Source of the DNA: Phycisphaerales bacterium
GTDB taxonomy: Bacteria; Planctomycetota; Phycisphaerae; Phycisphaerales; UBA1924
Reading direction: 5' to 3'
Length of the DNA stretch: 64,000 nt
Assembly (NCBI GenBank): GCA_020850415.1
Contig: JADZER010000018.1
Span: 1-64,000 of the forward strand
Positions 44,694-53,512 of this stretch are shown here, one piece after another. The notes under the pieces are model-generated. The model was not told where the DNA came from. It saw nothing but the letters and a program-made list of their open reading frames with translations, and searched no databases. Within the stretch, counting starts at the first letter, position 1. Every line of letters starts with the position of its first letter. A program made the translations under genes and the position numbers.

Positions 44694-46001
44694 CTACCGG
44701 TTCGCCTCGATCATGCGGTCGAGCAGGTCGCTCTCGGCGGAGGCGTAGTGCTCGAAGGCTTCTTGGAGTTCGGCGCGCATGGCTTGCAGCTGGGCGGGGT
44801 CGACCTCGCCGGTGAGGCCGGCGCGGTTGATGACGGCCTCCATGGCCTCGCTGGCGGCGCGGAGGTCGCCGACGGCGACGGCGTAGGAGCGTGCCGAGTC
44901 GTAGAGGAGCTGGTTCTCGAGCTCCTTGGTGTCGGGCCGGTGGAGGAGGCGCCAGGGCTGGCTGCGGGCCTCGATGGCGAGGAACTTGAGCTGGTCGCTC
45001 ATGGTGCGAAGGTTGGCGAGGGTCTTCTCGAGGCTGGGCTGCTGCTCGATGAAGAGGTTGTCGGCGCGTTTGCCCAGGTCGGCGTAGGCGTCGAGGCCCT
45101 CGGTGGCGCGGGTGAGCAGGTTCGTGCCGCCGGGGACCCAGTCGTTCCTGACGCCGGCGATGGTGGCCTCGGTGTCGGCGAGGATGTTGTCGATCCTCGG
45201 GCGGTTGTCGTCGATGACGGCGCGTCCGGAGCGGATCATCTCCTTGGCGTCGGCGAGGACGAGCTTGGCGTCGCCGATCATGGGTGGGAAGTCGGCGCTG
45301 GCGGCCTCGGCGTTGGCGAGGGTGTTGGAGATGTTGGTGCGCCAGGAGGTGAGGTTGCCCTCGACGCTCTCGATGGAGCGGCGGGCGGAGGCGATGCTGG
45401 CGAGGACATCGTCGGCGGCGGGCTCGATCTTGGGGCGCAGGGTCTCGATGGTGTCGGCGAACTCGCGGAGCGAGCGCTCGGTCTCGTTGAACATGCGCTT
45501 GAGCTGCTCGCGCTGCTCGGGCCCGAAGCCGGCGTTGGCGAGGAACGCCGGCGGGGCGATCGAGCCGCCGAGGATCTCGCCGGCGGCGAGCCTCGGCGAG
45601 CCGTTCTGGGTCACCTCGACCTCGGTGCCGTCGCCGAGGTAGGGGATGTTGATGGTGCTGGCGGTGCCGAGGAGCGGGACCTCGAGGTAGGCCCAGGCGT
45701 CCTCGTAGAGCTCGATGTCGGCGCGGATGCGGATGGTGGCGTTGACCACATACCGGCCCTGGTCGTCCTTCTCGACGCGGACGGCCTTGACCTTTCCGAC
45801 CTGCTGGCCGCCGACGCGGACGGCGGCGTCGGGGGAGAGGCCCGTGGCGCCGTCCTTGAGGCTGAACCGGATGACATACTCGGCGGTGCGGGTGAGGCTG
45901 ATGTCGGCGAGCATGAAGCTTATGGCCACGGCCAGGATCACACCGCCCAGGAGGAAACCCCCGGCGAGGAGATTGGCTCTCTGGCTGTACCGAGCGCTCA
46001 T
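44694..46001 (-). CDS. mlaD: MlaD/MCE family lipid-transport protein
   Basis: This 435-residue protein has an N-terminal transmembrane helix (NLLAGGFLLGGVILAVAISFML), one MCE domain (about residues 30-125; TGLSPDAAVRVGGQQVGKV) and a long helical C-terminal region with coiled-coil character. This matches MlaD-like substrate-binding subunits of the ABC phospholipid transporter, with the MCE domain in the periplasm. AAGGGG lies 6 nt before the ATG at 46001. The MlaF-type ATPase gene is directly upstream on the same strand; no MlaE permease gene is present here. Confidence 0.9.
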   Translation of the reverse strand: MSARYSQRANLLAGGFLLGGVILAVAISFMLADISLTRTAEYVIRFSLKDGATGLSPDAAVRVGGQQVGKVKAVRVEKDDQGRYVVNATIRIRADIELYEDAWAYLEVPLLGTASTINIPYLGDGTEVEVTQNGSPRLAAGEILGGSIAPPAFLANAGFGPEQREQLKRMFNETERSLREFADTIETLRPKIEPAADDVLASIASARRSIESVEGNLTSWRTNISNTLANAEAASADFPPMIGDAKLVLADAKEMIRSGRAVIDDNRPRIDNILADTEATIAGVRNDWVPGGTNLLTRATEGLDAYADLGKRADNLFIEQQPSLEKTLANLRTMSDQLKFLAIEARSQPWRLLHRPDTKELENQLLYDSARSYAVAVGDLRAASEAMEAVINRAGLTGEVDPAQLQAMRAELQEAFEHYASAESDLLDRMIEANR

Positions 46002-46115
46002 CCGAACCCCTTCCGATGCCCGCGACCCATTCCGATAAACCCGGGCCGGGCACACTCTAATCGGCTCGGGGTGTCGGCGTCGCCAGCGCGGGTGGGGGAT
46101 TTGCGTCAAGCCGGC

Positions 46116-47003
46116 TCAGGCGCCGAAGAGGTCGGTGGTGAAGGCGGATTGGTCGCGGCGCTGGGTGATGGGCCCCTCGGCGTCCCCGCGCAGGAATTGC
46201 CGGATCAGCCGCTCGTCCTCGGGCAGGCCCGCGGCCTCGGCGTCTGCCATGTCGCGGAGACGCTCGAACCACTGCCTGGTCTCGACCTTGAGGATGCGTC
46301 CCTTGTCGAGCATGGCCATGCGGTCGGCGATGGCGAAGGCCGAGTCCATCTCGTGGGTGACGACGACGCTGGTGACGCCGAGCTGCCTGGTGAGGGCGAT
46401 GATGAGCTGGTCGATCTGGGCGCTGGTGACGGGGTCGAGGCCGGCGGAGGGCTCGTCGTAGAAGAGGATCTTGGGGTCGAGGGCGAGGGCGCGGGCGAGT
46501 CCGGCCCGCTTCTTCATGCCGCCGGAGATCTGGGCGGGGTACTTGTCAGCGTGCTCGCGGAGGCCGACGAGCTCGAGCTTGATCTTGACCTGGATGTCGA
46601 TGATCTCCTGGTCGAGGTGGGTGTGCTCCTGGAGGGGGAGGGCGACATTCTCGGCGATGGTCATGGAGTTGAAGAGGGCGCCGGACTGGAAGAGGATGCC
46701 GAACTGCTTGCGGACCTCGTTGAGATGGTGCTCGTCGAGGGCGCAGATGTCCTTGCCGAGGAGCTGGATGGAGCCGCGGTCGGGCCGGAAGCTGCCGATC
46801 ATGAGCCGGAGGCTGGTGGACTTGCCCGAGCCCGAGCCGCCCATGATGACCATGGTCTCGCCGGGGTAGATGTCGAGGTTGATGTCGTCGAGGACGGTCC
46901 TGCCGTCGAAGATCTTGGCGACATTGGTGCAGCGGATGACCGGCTCGGGGCCCGTCCTGTGCCCCTGTGGCGCGGCGGTTTGGACGGGTGTGGGATCGGT
47001 CAC
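46116..47003 (-). CDS. mlaF: MlaF-type ABC transporter ATP-binding protein
   Basis: This 295-residue ATPase has Walker A GGSGSGKST, the Q-loop region FQSGALFNSMTIAENVALP, signature SGGMKKR and Walker B ILFYDEPSAGLDP. This spelling is characteristic of MlaF-type ATPases for phospholipid transport. It would energise a membrane complex with MlaE and the MlaD encoded 114 bp downstream. The GTG start at 47003 encodes VTDPTPVQT. A second ATPase of the same subfamily is encoded at 49268-50104. Confidence 0.92.
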   Translation of the reverse strand: MTDPTPVQTAAPQGHRTGPEPVIRCTNVAKIFDGRTVLDDINLDIYPGETMVIMGGSGSGKSTSLRLMIGSFRPDRGSIQLLGKDICALDEHHLNEVRKQFGILFQSGALFNSMTIAENVALPLQEHTHLDQEIIDIQVKIKLELVGLREHADKYPAQISGGMKKRAGLARALALDPKILFYDEPSAGLDPVTSAQIDQLIIALTRQLGVTSVVVTHEMDSAFAIADRMAMLDKGRILKVETRQWFERLRDMADAEAAGLPEDERLIRQFLRGDAEGPITQRRDQSAFTTDLFGA

Positions 47004-47023
47004 GCCTTGGCTGTACGCCCGGG

Positions 47024-47848
47024 TTAGCCGCCCGGGTTCTCCTCTGGTTCCGGGGGCGGGGTACCGGCCCTGTCATCGGTCTGGTCGGTGGGTGGGCTTT
47101 GGGAGTCCTCTCCGATCGGGGTCTGGACCTCGGAGAGCCAGACCATCGTGCCGTCGGCCCGCTCGAAGCCGGCGTCGGCCACGGCGAGGACGGGCGGGAA
47201 GCCGGAGGCGATCTTCTGGTCGGGGGACATGAGGATGATCAGGTAGAACCAGTCGTTGCCCACCTGGGCCGGGAGGGGCAGGACGGCCCCCTCGGAGGGG
47301 TCCCGCATGGACTGGTACCGATTGGGGTTGCCGCCCGCCTGGGCGAAGCCGGCGTAGAGGCCCCAGAGGCCGGAGGGGAGGGTGACGGCGCCGGGGTGCT
47401 CGGCCTGGAGGGCCTGCTGGAAGGCCTCGATCTGTCCGTCGGTGAGTTCCGAGGCTGGCTTGGGGGCCAGGACGGTGCGGACGACGGCGGGGTCGGGGTC
47501 GAGGACTTGGCTGTAGACCGGGCCGAACTTCGACGCCATGGAGGAGGCGCCGATCCAGAGGCCGGTGCCGACGATGAGGGAGAGGCTCCCGAGCATGAGG
47601 CCGGCGATCGCGAGGCCCCGTCCGGCGACGGCGCCCCGGGAGCGGTGGATGGCGAAGAGCGAACCCATCCCGAGCCCCGCTGGCAGGAGTCCGGCGGCCG
47701 GGATGCAGCAGCCGACGAGGGCGAGGACGCCGGTGACCAGGGAGGCGACGGCGAGCAGGCTGAGCCTGGTGGTCTCGGGGCGGGCGGGCGGCGGGGTGGC
47801 GCCGAAGTCCCCGAAGCGCGGCTGGTTGTGGTCGGGCTTGTAGTCCAT
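47024..47848 (-). CDS. DUF4190-like membrane protein
   Basis: This 274-residue protein has two N-terminal transmembrane helices (SLLAVASLVTGVLALVGCC and GLAIAGLMLGSLSLIVGTGLW) with an AIHRSRG link, the DUF4190 pattern. A soluble C-terminal domain and an acidic Pro-rich tail follow. Its function is unknown. It lies 20 bp upstream of mlaF on the same strand and may be in the same transcript, but there is no known role in lipid transport. The start ATG at 47848 lacks a clear Shine-Dalgarno. Confidence 0.78.
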   Translation of the reverse strand: MDYKPDHNQPRFGDFGATPPPARPETTRLSLLAVASLVTGVLALVGCCIPAAGLLPAGLGMGSLFAIHRSRGAVAGRGLAIAGLMLGSLSLIVGTGLWIGASSMASKFGPVYSQVLDPDPAVVRTVLAPKPASELTDGQIEAFQQALQAEHPGAVTLPSGLWGLYAGFAQAGGNPNRYQSMRDPSEGAVLPLPAQVGNDWFYLIILMSPDQKIASGFPPVLAVADAGFERADGTMVWLSEVQTPIGEDSQSPPTDQTDDRAGTPPPEPEENPGG

Positions 47849-47885
47849 CGGTCAAGCGTAGTGCGGGCAGGGGCGGGGCGGGGGG

Positions 47886-49181
47886 CTAGAGGCTCGACGA
47901 GGACGACCGGTGGAGCTGGGTGGCCGCGCCGACGACGATCTCGATCGCTTCGTCGATCTCCTGCGCCGTGGTCTCGCGGCTGAGGCTGAAGCGGAGCGAG
48001 CCGTGGGCGAGCTTCTCGGGGATCCCCATCGCCAGGAGCACTGGGCTGGGGTCGAGCGAGCCCGACGAGCACGCGGCCCCGGCGGAGGCGGCCAGCCCCC
48101 GCTCGCTGAGCAGCATGAGCAGGGCCTCGGCCTCCAGGGGGGGGAAGGCGATGTTGGAGGTGTTCCAGAGGCGCGGGCAGTCGTGGCCGTTGACCGCCGC
48201 CCCGGGGACGCGCCGGAGAATCGACTGCTCGAACCGGTCGCGGAGGACGGCGAGCTTGGCGCGGGCGGTGGGGTCGGCCAGCCACCCGGCGGCCTCGCGG
48301 GCGGCGACGCCGGCGCCGACGATGCCCGCGACATTCTCCGTCCCGCCCCGCCGGTCGAGCTCCTGCGTGCCGAGGGTCTGGGGGACCAGACCCACCCCGC
48401 GCCGGACCCACAGCGCCCCAACCCCCTTGGGGCCGTGGAACTTGTGGGCGCTGAGGGTGAGGAGATCGCAGGGGAGAGACGGAGAGACGGAGAGACGAAG
48501 AGACGAAGTGCGCTCGCCCGCCTCGACGCCTTCTGCCACTCCGTCTCTTCGTCTCTTTGTCTCTTCGTCTCTCAAGGCCGGCATCTTCCCCACCCACTGC
48601 ACCGCGTCGCAGTGGAGGGGGACTGCGGCCTTGCGGCAGGCCTCGGCGATGCGTTCGATCGGCTGGATCACGCCGGTTTCGTTGTTGGCCCACTGGACGC
48701 TGACCAGGGCGGTGCGGTCGTCGAGCAGGCCCGGCAGGGCCTCGGGGTCGGCCATGCCGCGGGAGTCGAGGGGGAGCAGGCGGAGCTCGACGCGCCCGGT
48801 GGCCTCGAGGTGGCGGGTGAGCTCTCGGACGGCGGCGTGCTCGATGGGTGTTGTGACGAGGTTGAGGGGGCGAGTTTCCGCGGGGCCGGTGGGATGGTGG
48901 TCGGGGTGGTTTGGGTGGTCGCGAGCGTCCCGGGCGTCGATCACGCCGCGGATGGCAAGGTCGATGGACTCGGTGCCGCTGGAGGTGAGGATGAGTTCCT
49001 TGGTCGGCACCGCGAGGAGGGCGGCGAGTTCCTTGCGGGCGAGCTCGATGGCGTGTCGGACCTCTTGTCCGGCGCGGTGGACGCTGGAGGGGTTTGCCCA
49101 GAGTGAGGAGAGGGCGACATGGACGGCCTGTGCGGCGGCGTCGCTGGGTCGGGTGGTGGCGTTGTTGTCGAGGTAGATCAC
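47886..49181 (-). CDS. Cysteine desulfurase (IscS/NifS family) with repeat-encoded insertion
   Basis: This 431-residue PLP enzyme releases sulfur from L-cysteine for Fe-S clusters or tRNA thiolation. Visible are the N-terminal IYLDNNATT, H115 (TPIEHAAV), N166 (QWANNETG), the PLP lysine K247 (SAHKFHGPKG) and the catalytic Cys371 in AACSSGS. The insertion at about residues 204-237, just before the PLP-lysine motif, is encoded by an octamer hairpin and is absent from normal family members. A His/Pro-rich stretch (residues ~88-100) is also unusual. The GTG start at 49181 has AGGAG 6 nt upstream. The catalytic residues look intact. Confidence 0.93.
   Translation of the reverse strand: MIYLDNNATTRPSDAAAQAVHVALSSLWANPSSVHRAGQEVRHAIELARKELAALLAVPTKELILTSSGTESIDLAIRGVIDARDARDHPNHPDHHPTGPAETRPLNLVTTPIEHAAVRELTRHLEATGRVELRLLPLDSRGMADPEALPGLLDDRTALVSVQWANNETGVIQPIERIAEACRKAAVPLHCDAVQWVGKMPALRDEETKRRRDGVAEGVEAGERTSSLRLSVSPSLPCDLLTLSAHKFHGPKGVGALWVRRGVGLVPQTLGTQELDRRGGTENVAGIVGAGVAAREAAGWLADPTARAKLAVLRDRFEQSILRRVPGAAVNGHDCPRLWNTSNIAFPPLEAEALLMLLSERGLAASAGAACSSGSLDPSPVLLAMGIPEKLAHGSLRFSLSRETTAQEIDEAIEIVVGAATQLHRSSSSSL
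48473..48575. repeat. Octamer inverted-array element inside a coding region
   Basis: The left arm (48473-48508) is GAGACGGA/GAGACGAA octamers; the right arm (48541-48574) is the inverse TCGTCTCT array, with a 32-bp spacer. The element is about 102 bp, or 34 codons, so the cysteine desulfurase frame remains open across it. Confidence 0.92.
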
Positions 49182-49267
49182 GCCGGCTCCTGCCCGGGGC
49201 GTCGGATCGCGCGGGCGGGTGAGTTTATTGATGGTAACCGGGGTTAGCGGCCGCTATCGTCCAGCCG

Positions 49268-50104
49268 ATGTCGCCCGATCCGGCCCCATCCCAGTCCGCC
49301 CCGGCGGTCGAGCTGCGCACGGAGCGGCTGACGAAGTCGTTCGGCGACCGGCCGGTGCTGCGGGGGATCGATCTGGAGGTGGGTCGCGAGGAGATCGTGG
49401 CGATCGTGGGGGCGTCGGGATCGGGCAAGACGGTGATGCTGGACTGCCTGCTGCGTCTGCTGGAGGTGACGAGCGGTCGGGTGCTGGCGGCGGACCACAG
49501 CCGGCGGGGCTCGCCGCTGACGGAGATCACCGACGCGCGGGAGGCGGTGCTGCAGCGGATCCGTCTGCACTGGGCGGTGGTGTTCCAGCGCAACGCGCTG
49601 TTCAGCGGGACGGTGTACGACAACATCGCGTTGCTTCTCCGCGAGCACCAGGAGCTGCCGGAGAAGGAGATCATGCGTCGGGCGCGGGAGAGCCTGTCGG
49701 CGTGCGCGCTGGATGTGGAGGATGTGCTGCGCAAGGACCGCGACGAGCTGTCGGGGGGCATGGCCAAGCGGGTGGCGATCGCGCGGGCGATCGCGATCGA
49801 CCCGGCGGTGCTGTTCTACGACGAGCCGACGACGGGGCTTGACCCGGTGGTGAGCGGTCACATCCACGAGCTGATCTGGGACATGCACAACCGGCCGCGC
49901 GCCGGCGGCGAGCAGCGCACGACCGTGATCGTGACGCACGACAAGGACCTGCTCCGGCGTCTGCGTCCCCGGGTGGTCATGCTGCACAAGGGCGAGGTGT
50001 GCTACGACGGGTCGTACGCCCGCTTCGGCAAGGCGGACTGCCCGGCGGCGCAGGAGTACCTGCGCGAGATGCCGGTGCTGCACGGGCGCCGGCCGGCGGA
50101 GTGA
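49268..50104 (+). CDS. Second MlaF-like ABC ATPase
   Basis: This 278-residue ATPase has Walker A GASGSGKTV (Thr then Val after the Lys rather than the usual Ser/Thr-Thr), signature SGGMAKR and Walker B VLFYDEPTTGLDP, with FQRNALFSGTVYDNIALLL. The MAKR signature and overall spelling are of the Mla/MCE ATPase type. It diverges from the cysteine desulfurase gene. The ATG at 49268 lies 7 nt after TATCGT, suggesting a leaderless mRNA. Its permease and substrate-binding partners are not adjacent, so it may serve a second MCE system elsewhere. Confidence 0.85.
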   Translation: MSPDPAPSQSAPAVELRTERLTKSFGDRPVLRGIDLEVGREEIVAIVGASGSGKTVMLDCLLRLLEVTSGRVLAADHSRRGSPLTEITDAREAVLQRIRLHWAVVFQRNALFSGTVYDNIALLLREHQELPEKEIMRRARESLSACALDVEDVLRKDRDELSGGMAKRVAIARAIAIDPAVLFYDEPTTGLDPVVSGHIHELIWDMHNRPRAGGEQRTTVIVTHDKDLLRRLRPRVVMLHKGEVCYDGSYARFGKADCPAAQEYLREMPVLHGRRPAE

Positions 50105-50168
50105 CCGGATAACCCCGGGGGCGTCGGGCGCGTACACTCGGGCGCACCATCAACCACGGAGAGCGCAC

Positions 50169-51149
50169 ATGGCGTCGGACAGGCCGGTCGTCGGGATCGA
50201 TCTTGGCGGCACGAACATGCAGGTCGGCGTGGTGCGGGCCGACGCGAGGAAGGTCGGGCCCGAGAAGGCGATCCTCGGCGTCTCGCGCAAGAAGACCCGG
50301 GCGAGCGACGGTCTGGACGCGGTGCTCGGCCGGATCGAGGAGGCGGTGCGCGAGGCGTGCGGGCAGGCCGGCGTCGCGGTCTCGGACCTCGGGGGGATCG
50401 GCATCGGGGCCCCGGGCGCGCTCGACCCCTACAAGGGGATCGTCTTCGAGGCGGTCAACCTGCGCTGGAACGACCTGCCGCTGGCCGAGATCCTCACGGG
50501 GCGGCTGGGTGTGCCGGTGTTCCTCGACAACGATGTGAACGCGGCGCTCTACGGCGAGTGGGGGCTGGGGGCGGCGGTTGGCGCGAGCGATGTGCTGGGC
50601 GTCTGGGTGGGCACGGGGATCGGGGGGGGGCTCATCCTCGGGGGCAAGCTCTTCTACGGGCACCACATGACCGCCGGCGAGGTGGGCCACATGCTGATCT
50701 TCCCGAAGAGCCCGCCCGGCACCCGGTCGCTGGAGCACAACTGCTCGCGCACGGCGGTGGTGGACCGGATCGTCCGGCTCATCCGGTCGAACCGGGCGAG
50801 CATGCTGGGCGAGATCACCGGGGAGAAGTACGAGAAGATCAAGAGCAGGGCACTGGCGACCGCCTACGAGGCCGGGGACGAGCTGACGCGCGAGGTGGTC
50901 AACGACGCGGCCACGCTGCTGGGCGACCAGATCGGGAGCATCGTGACGCTTCTGAGCCTGGAGAAGGTGGTGATCGGCGGCGGGCTGACCGAGGCGATCG
51001 GGGAGCCGTTCGTGAAGCGTGTCCGCGAGGCGACGAGGGAGATCGCCTTCCCCGATGTGTGCAAGAAGGTGGAAGTGGTCGCGAGCCAGCTGCTCGATAA
51101 CGCCGGGCTGCTCGGCGCGGCGATGATCGCGACCGACCGGATGTCGTGA
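50169..51149 (+). CDS. ROK family sugar kinase (glucokinase-like)
   Basis: This 326-residue protein has the ROK ATP-binding motif VVGIDLGGTNMQVGVV at the N-terminus, the sugar-binding VFLDNDVNAALYGEW and the phosphate motif VGTGIGGGLI. The catalytic Asp is in LDNDVNA. The GEVGHMLI segment is followed by SPPGTRSLEHNCSRT and lacks the usual CxCGxxGCxE zinc-binding cluster. It probably phosphorylates glucose or a related hexose in the cytoplasm. A TACACT hexamer near 50133 and a GGAG ribosome-binding site (about 10 nt from the ATG) indicate its own promoter. Confidence 0.88.
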   Translation: MASDRPVVGIDLGGTNMQVGVVRADARKVGPEKAILGVSRKKTRASDGLDAVLGRIEEAVREACGQAGVAVSDLGGIGIGAPGALDPYKGIVFEAVNLRWNDLPLAEILTGRLGVPVFLDNDVNAALYGEWGLGAAVGASDVLGVWVGTGIGGGLILGGKLFYGHHMTAGEVGHMLIFPKSPPGTRSLEHNCSRTAVVDRIVRLIRSNRASMLGEITGEKYEKIKSRALATAYEAGDELTREVVNDAATLLGDQIGSIVTLLSLEKVVIGGGLTEAIGEPFVKRVREATREIAFPDVCKKVEVVASQLLDNAGLLGAAMIATDRMS

Positions 51150-51418
51150 CCATCGCGCAAGTGCCGCGCGTCGGGCCGGGCGCCGCGTGCGCGGCGGCGC
51201 TGTGCGTCGCGCCGATGTGCACAAGGTGTGGATCGTCGGGTGTTATTGGGTCGTCGCGCGGGGTGCGCGCGCGGCGTCGGGCAGTTCCTGCGCGGAGCGC
51301 GCAGGATTCTGTGCGATTTGCCGCCAATCTCCGGAAAGGATGCGTCGTGGGTATTCCCCCGCATGTATAGTTTGGAGCAAGTTGCTTAGGGACACTCAGG
51401 GATGAGGGAGAGAGAGCA
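51150..51418. other. Intergenic region with promoter-like TATAGT
   Basis: This 269-bp GC-rich stretch contains no clear gene in its first part. TATAGT at 51366-51371 resembles a -10 element; the matching -35 is poor. A GAGGGAGAGAG ribosome-binding-like tract precedes the small ORF at 51419. If that ORF is not real, the gap extends to 51730. Confidence 0.45.
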
Positions 51419-51685
51419 ATGGGATACCCCGATACCTATGGGCAAGCGGAGCATCGGCGCGCGCTCGACACGCTGCTCACCGACATGTTCACCGACCGGG
51501 GAGCGCCGGCCCCGCTGCCGATCCAGAAGTTCCGGGCCGCCGGCGGCGTCCCGGGCGCTCCACCCCGAGCGAACGCGGGGGGCGTGATCGGTGGGCGCGT
51601 GGTCGCCGGGTTCTGCGAGGTGAGCCTGCTGCTGGAGGGGCTGCCGACGGGGCAGGCGGCGGGGTCTGCGCTGAAGCGAGGCTGA
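51419..51685 (+). CDS. Small hypothetical protein (88 aa)
   Basis: This ORF starts MGYPDTYGQAEHRRALDTLL and has a promoter-like TATAGT about 48 nt upstream and a purine-rich GAGGGAGAGAG just before the ATG. Third-codon-position GC is high, as in real genes of this window. It has no recognisable domain; the C-terminal half is moderately hydrophobic with an LLLEGLP stretch. It converges with the signal peptidase gene. It could be spurious. Confidence 0.45.
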   Translation: MGYPDTYGQAEHRRALDTLLTDMFTDRGAPAPLPIQKFRAAGGVPGAPPRANAGGVIGGRVVAGFCEVSLLLEGLPTGQAAGSALKRG

Positions 51686-51730
51686 TCCCGGCGCCACACC
51701 GAGGGCGACACGGACAGGCGCCGATGCGCG

Positions 51731-53407
51731 CTACCAGATGAACCGCATGCGCCCGACATCGGGGATGGGGATCCGCTTGTCCTTGTGCATGGCGGGGAAG
51801 TAGACGAAGAAGGCCTTGCCGATGAGCAGGTCGCGGGGGACGATGCCGATGGTGGGGTCGATCTGTTCCTTGACCCACGGGTCGGGGGAGCCCCACAGGC
51901 GCCCGTCGGCGCTGTTGGGGCTGTTGTCGCCGCAGACGAAGAACTGGTCGGGCCCGAGCACGAGCGGCTGGGAGGGGTGGGTGGCCAGCGACGCCTGACC
52001 GGCCCGGGTGACGCCGGGGTTGTAGACGCCGGGCCGGTAGAACAGGTCGCGGTCGAGGCGGACGCGGTGGAGGGCGACGGGCGAGCCGGCGAGCTCCCAC
52101 CGGAGGCTGGGCTCAGGGTAGAGGGCGGTGTCGCCGAGGGGGTTGCCGCCCGCGCCGGCGCGGAGCAGGTCCTCGGGGGCGAGGCCGGTGGTGTGGCCGA
52201 TGCGTTCGGCCGGCGACCATGCGTACTCGCCCATCGCGACGCGGTCGCCCCCGATCCAGACCTGGACGGACTGGTCGACATGCCAGAACTCGACATTGGT
52301 CACGCGCCCGGGCTTGAGCGAGCGGCCGACAGTCTCTTCCGCGAGGGTGCGCCACTCGCCGGGGGCGTCCCCGGTCATGGGGCGCATGCGGATGGTGACC
52401 TTCTCTCCGGCGATGTCGGCGCGGAACTCGTGCCCGCGGGCGTCGAGCACGGCGGCGAGGGTCAGGCCGTCCTGGTCGGGCTCGACGCCGAGGGCCATGC
52501 GCACATCGGAGACGGCGAACTCGGGGTTCTGCTGCAGGCCCCGGGCGCGCTCGTCGTAGGAGTAGCGGTCGGTGATGTGGCGGGCGCGGTTGTCCCAGGC
52601 GAGGGTGGTGGGGGCGCTGGCGGCGTAGGTGTAGACCTGCCCGTCGGTGTTCCAGGAGGCGTCGGCGACGCCGTCGGGGGTGCGTCCCTTCCACGGGTTG
52701 TCGAACCAGCGGCGGGTGTCGCGTTCGGGGTGGAGGGGGGAGTACTCGGAGCTGTAGATGGGCTGCCAGAGCTCGCGCTGGGTGCGCTCGCTCTTGCGGG
52801 TGATCTCCCAGCCGGTGGCGGCCCAGTCCGAGTGGGACTGCGAGCCGGCCTGGCCGGACGCGGGCCGTCGGAAGACATCGCCGTCGGCGAGCGCGACCTC
52901 CTCGCCGGGCAGGCCGACGAGGCGCTTGATGTAGTTCTGCTGCTGCCCCGTGTCCATCTCGGAGTCGGGCCGCCCCGGGTATTTGAAGACGACGACATCG
53001 AAGCGCGCGGGGTCGTAGATGGAGTAGAGGTACTTGAGGACGAAGATGCGGTCGCCGGCGAGGAGGTCCTTGTGCTGGCCGAGCTCGAGGGGCAGCTCGT
53101 TGCCGATCTGGGCGCCGGTCATGGGGTCGGTGGCGGTGAGGGCGTCGGGGTTGTCGCCGACGCCGACGAGCCCGCCGCCCCTGGACGGGGAGGGGTCGAC
53201 GGGCCAGATCACCCCGGACTCGGGGCTCTCGAAGCGGGTGTGCTTGCCGAGGAGGGTGGGGCCCATGGAGCCGGTGGGGATGACGAACGCCTCGACGACA
53301 AAGCCGCGGAACACGAAGGCGAAGATGAAGGCGATGATCAGCGAGCTGATCGTCTCCTTGGGGCCGTGGGAGGGGTTGCGTGCTTTGTCGGGTGTGGGCT
53401 CGGGCAT
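51731..53407 (-). CDS. lepB: Signal peptidase I with very large insertion
   Basis: This 558-residue type I signal peptidase removes signal peptides at the membrane. A transmembrane helix (SLIIAFIFAFVFRGFVVEAF) precedes the catalytic serine S47 (IPTGSMGPTL). The general-base lysine is K161 (NYIKRLVGLPGE), and the GDNSPNSADGR box lies near residue 490. The ~310-residue stretch between the lysine box and the GDN box is far larger than in typical enzymes (total 180-330 aa). It includes a beta-sandwich-like segment (VEFWHVDQSVQVWIGGDRV) that may be a lectin-like domain. The start ATG at 53407 is preceded by AAGG. Confidence 0.92.
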   Translation of the reverse strand: MPEPTPDKARNPSHGPKETISSLIIAFIFAFVFRGFVVEAFVIPTGSMGPTLLGKHTRFESPESGVIWPVDPSPSRGGGLVGVGDNPDALTATDPMTGAQIGNELPLELGQHKDLLAGDRIFVLKYLYSIYDPARFDVVVFKYPGRPDSEMDTGQQQNYIKRLVGLPGEEVALADGDVFRRPASGQAGSQSHSDWAATGWEITRKSERTQRELWQPIYSSEYSPLHPERDTRRWFDNPWKGRTPDGVADASWNTDGQVYTYAASAPTTLAWDNRARHITDRYSYDERARGLQQNPEFAVSDVRMALGVEPDQDGLTLAAVLDARGHEFRADIAGEKVTIRMRPMTGDAPGEWRTLAEETVGRSLKPGRVTNVEFWHVDQSVQVWIGGDRVAMGEYAWSPAERIGHTTGLAPEDLLRAGAGGNPLGDTALYPEPSLRWELAGSPVALHRVRLDRDLFYRPGVYNPGVTRAGQASLATHPSQPLVLGPDQFFVCGDNSPNSADGRLWGSPDPWVKEQIDPTIGIVPRDLLIGKAFFVYFPAMHKDKRIPIPDVGRMRFIW

Positions 53408-53454
53408 ATGCCAACCTTACCGGGGGCGGGGGGTGCGTGTTCGCGGGGGCGCGG

Positions 53455-53512
53455 TGGGGGGGCGGTGAGGGTGTGGTGGGGGTGCGGTGGGGGTTGCGGT
53501 GGGGGTTGCGGG
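53455..53512. repeat. GGTGGGGGTTGC tandem repeat
   Basis: Tandem G-rich units (GGTGGGGGTTGC and variants) lie immediately downstream of the ricT stop. The tract may form a G-quadruplex. No gene is present. Confidence 0.7.
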
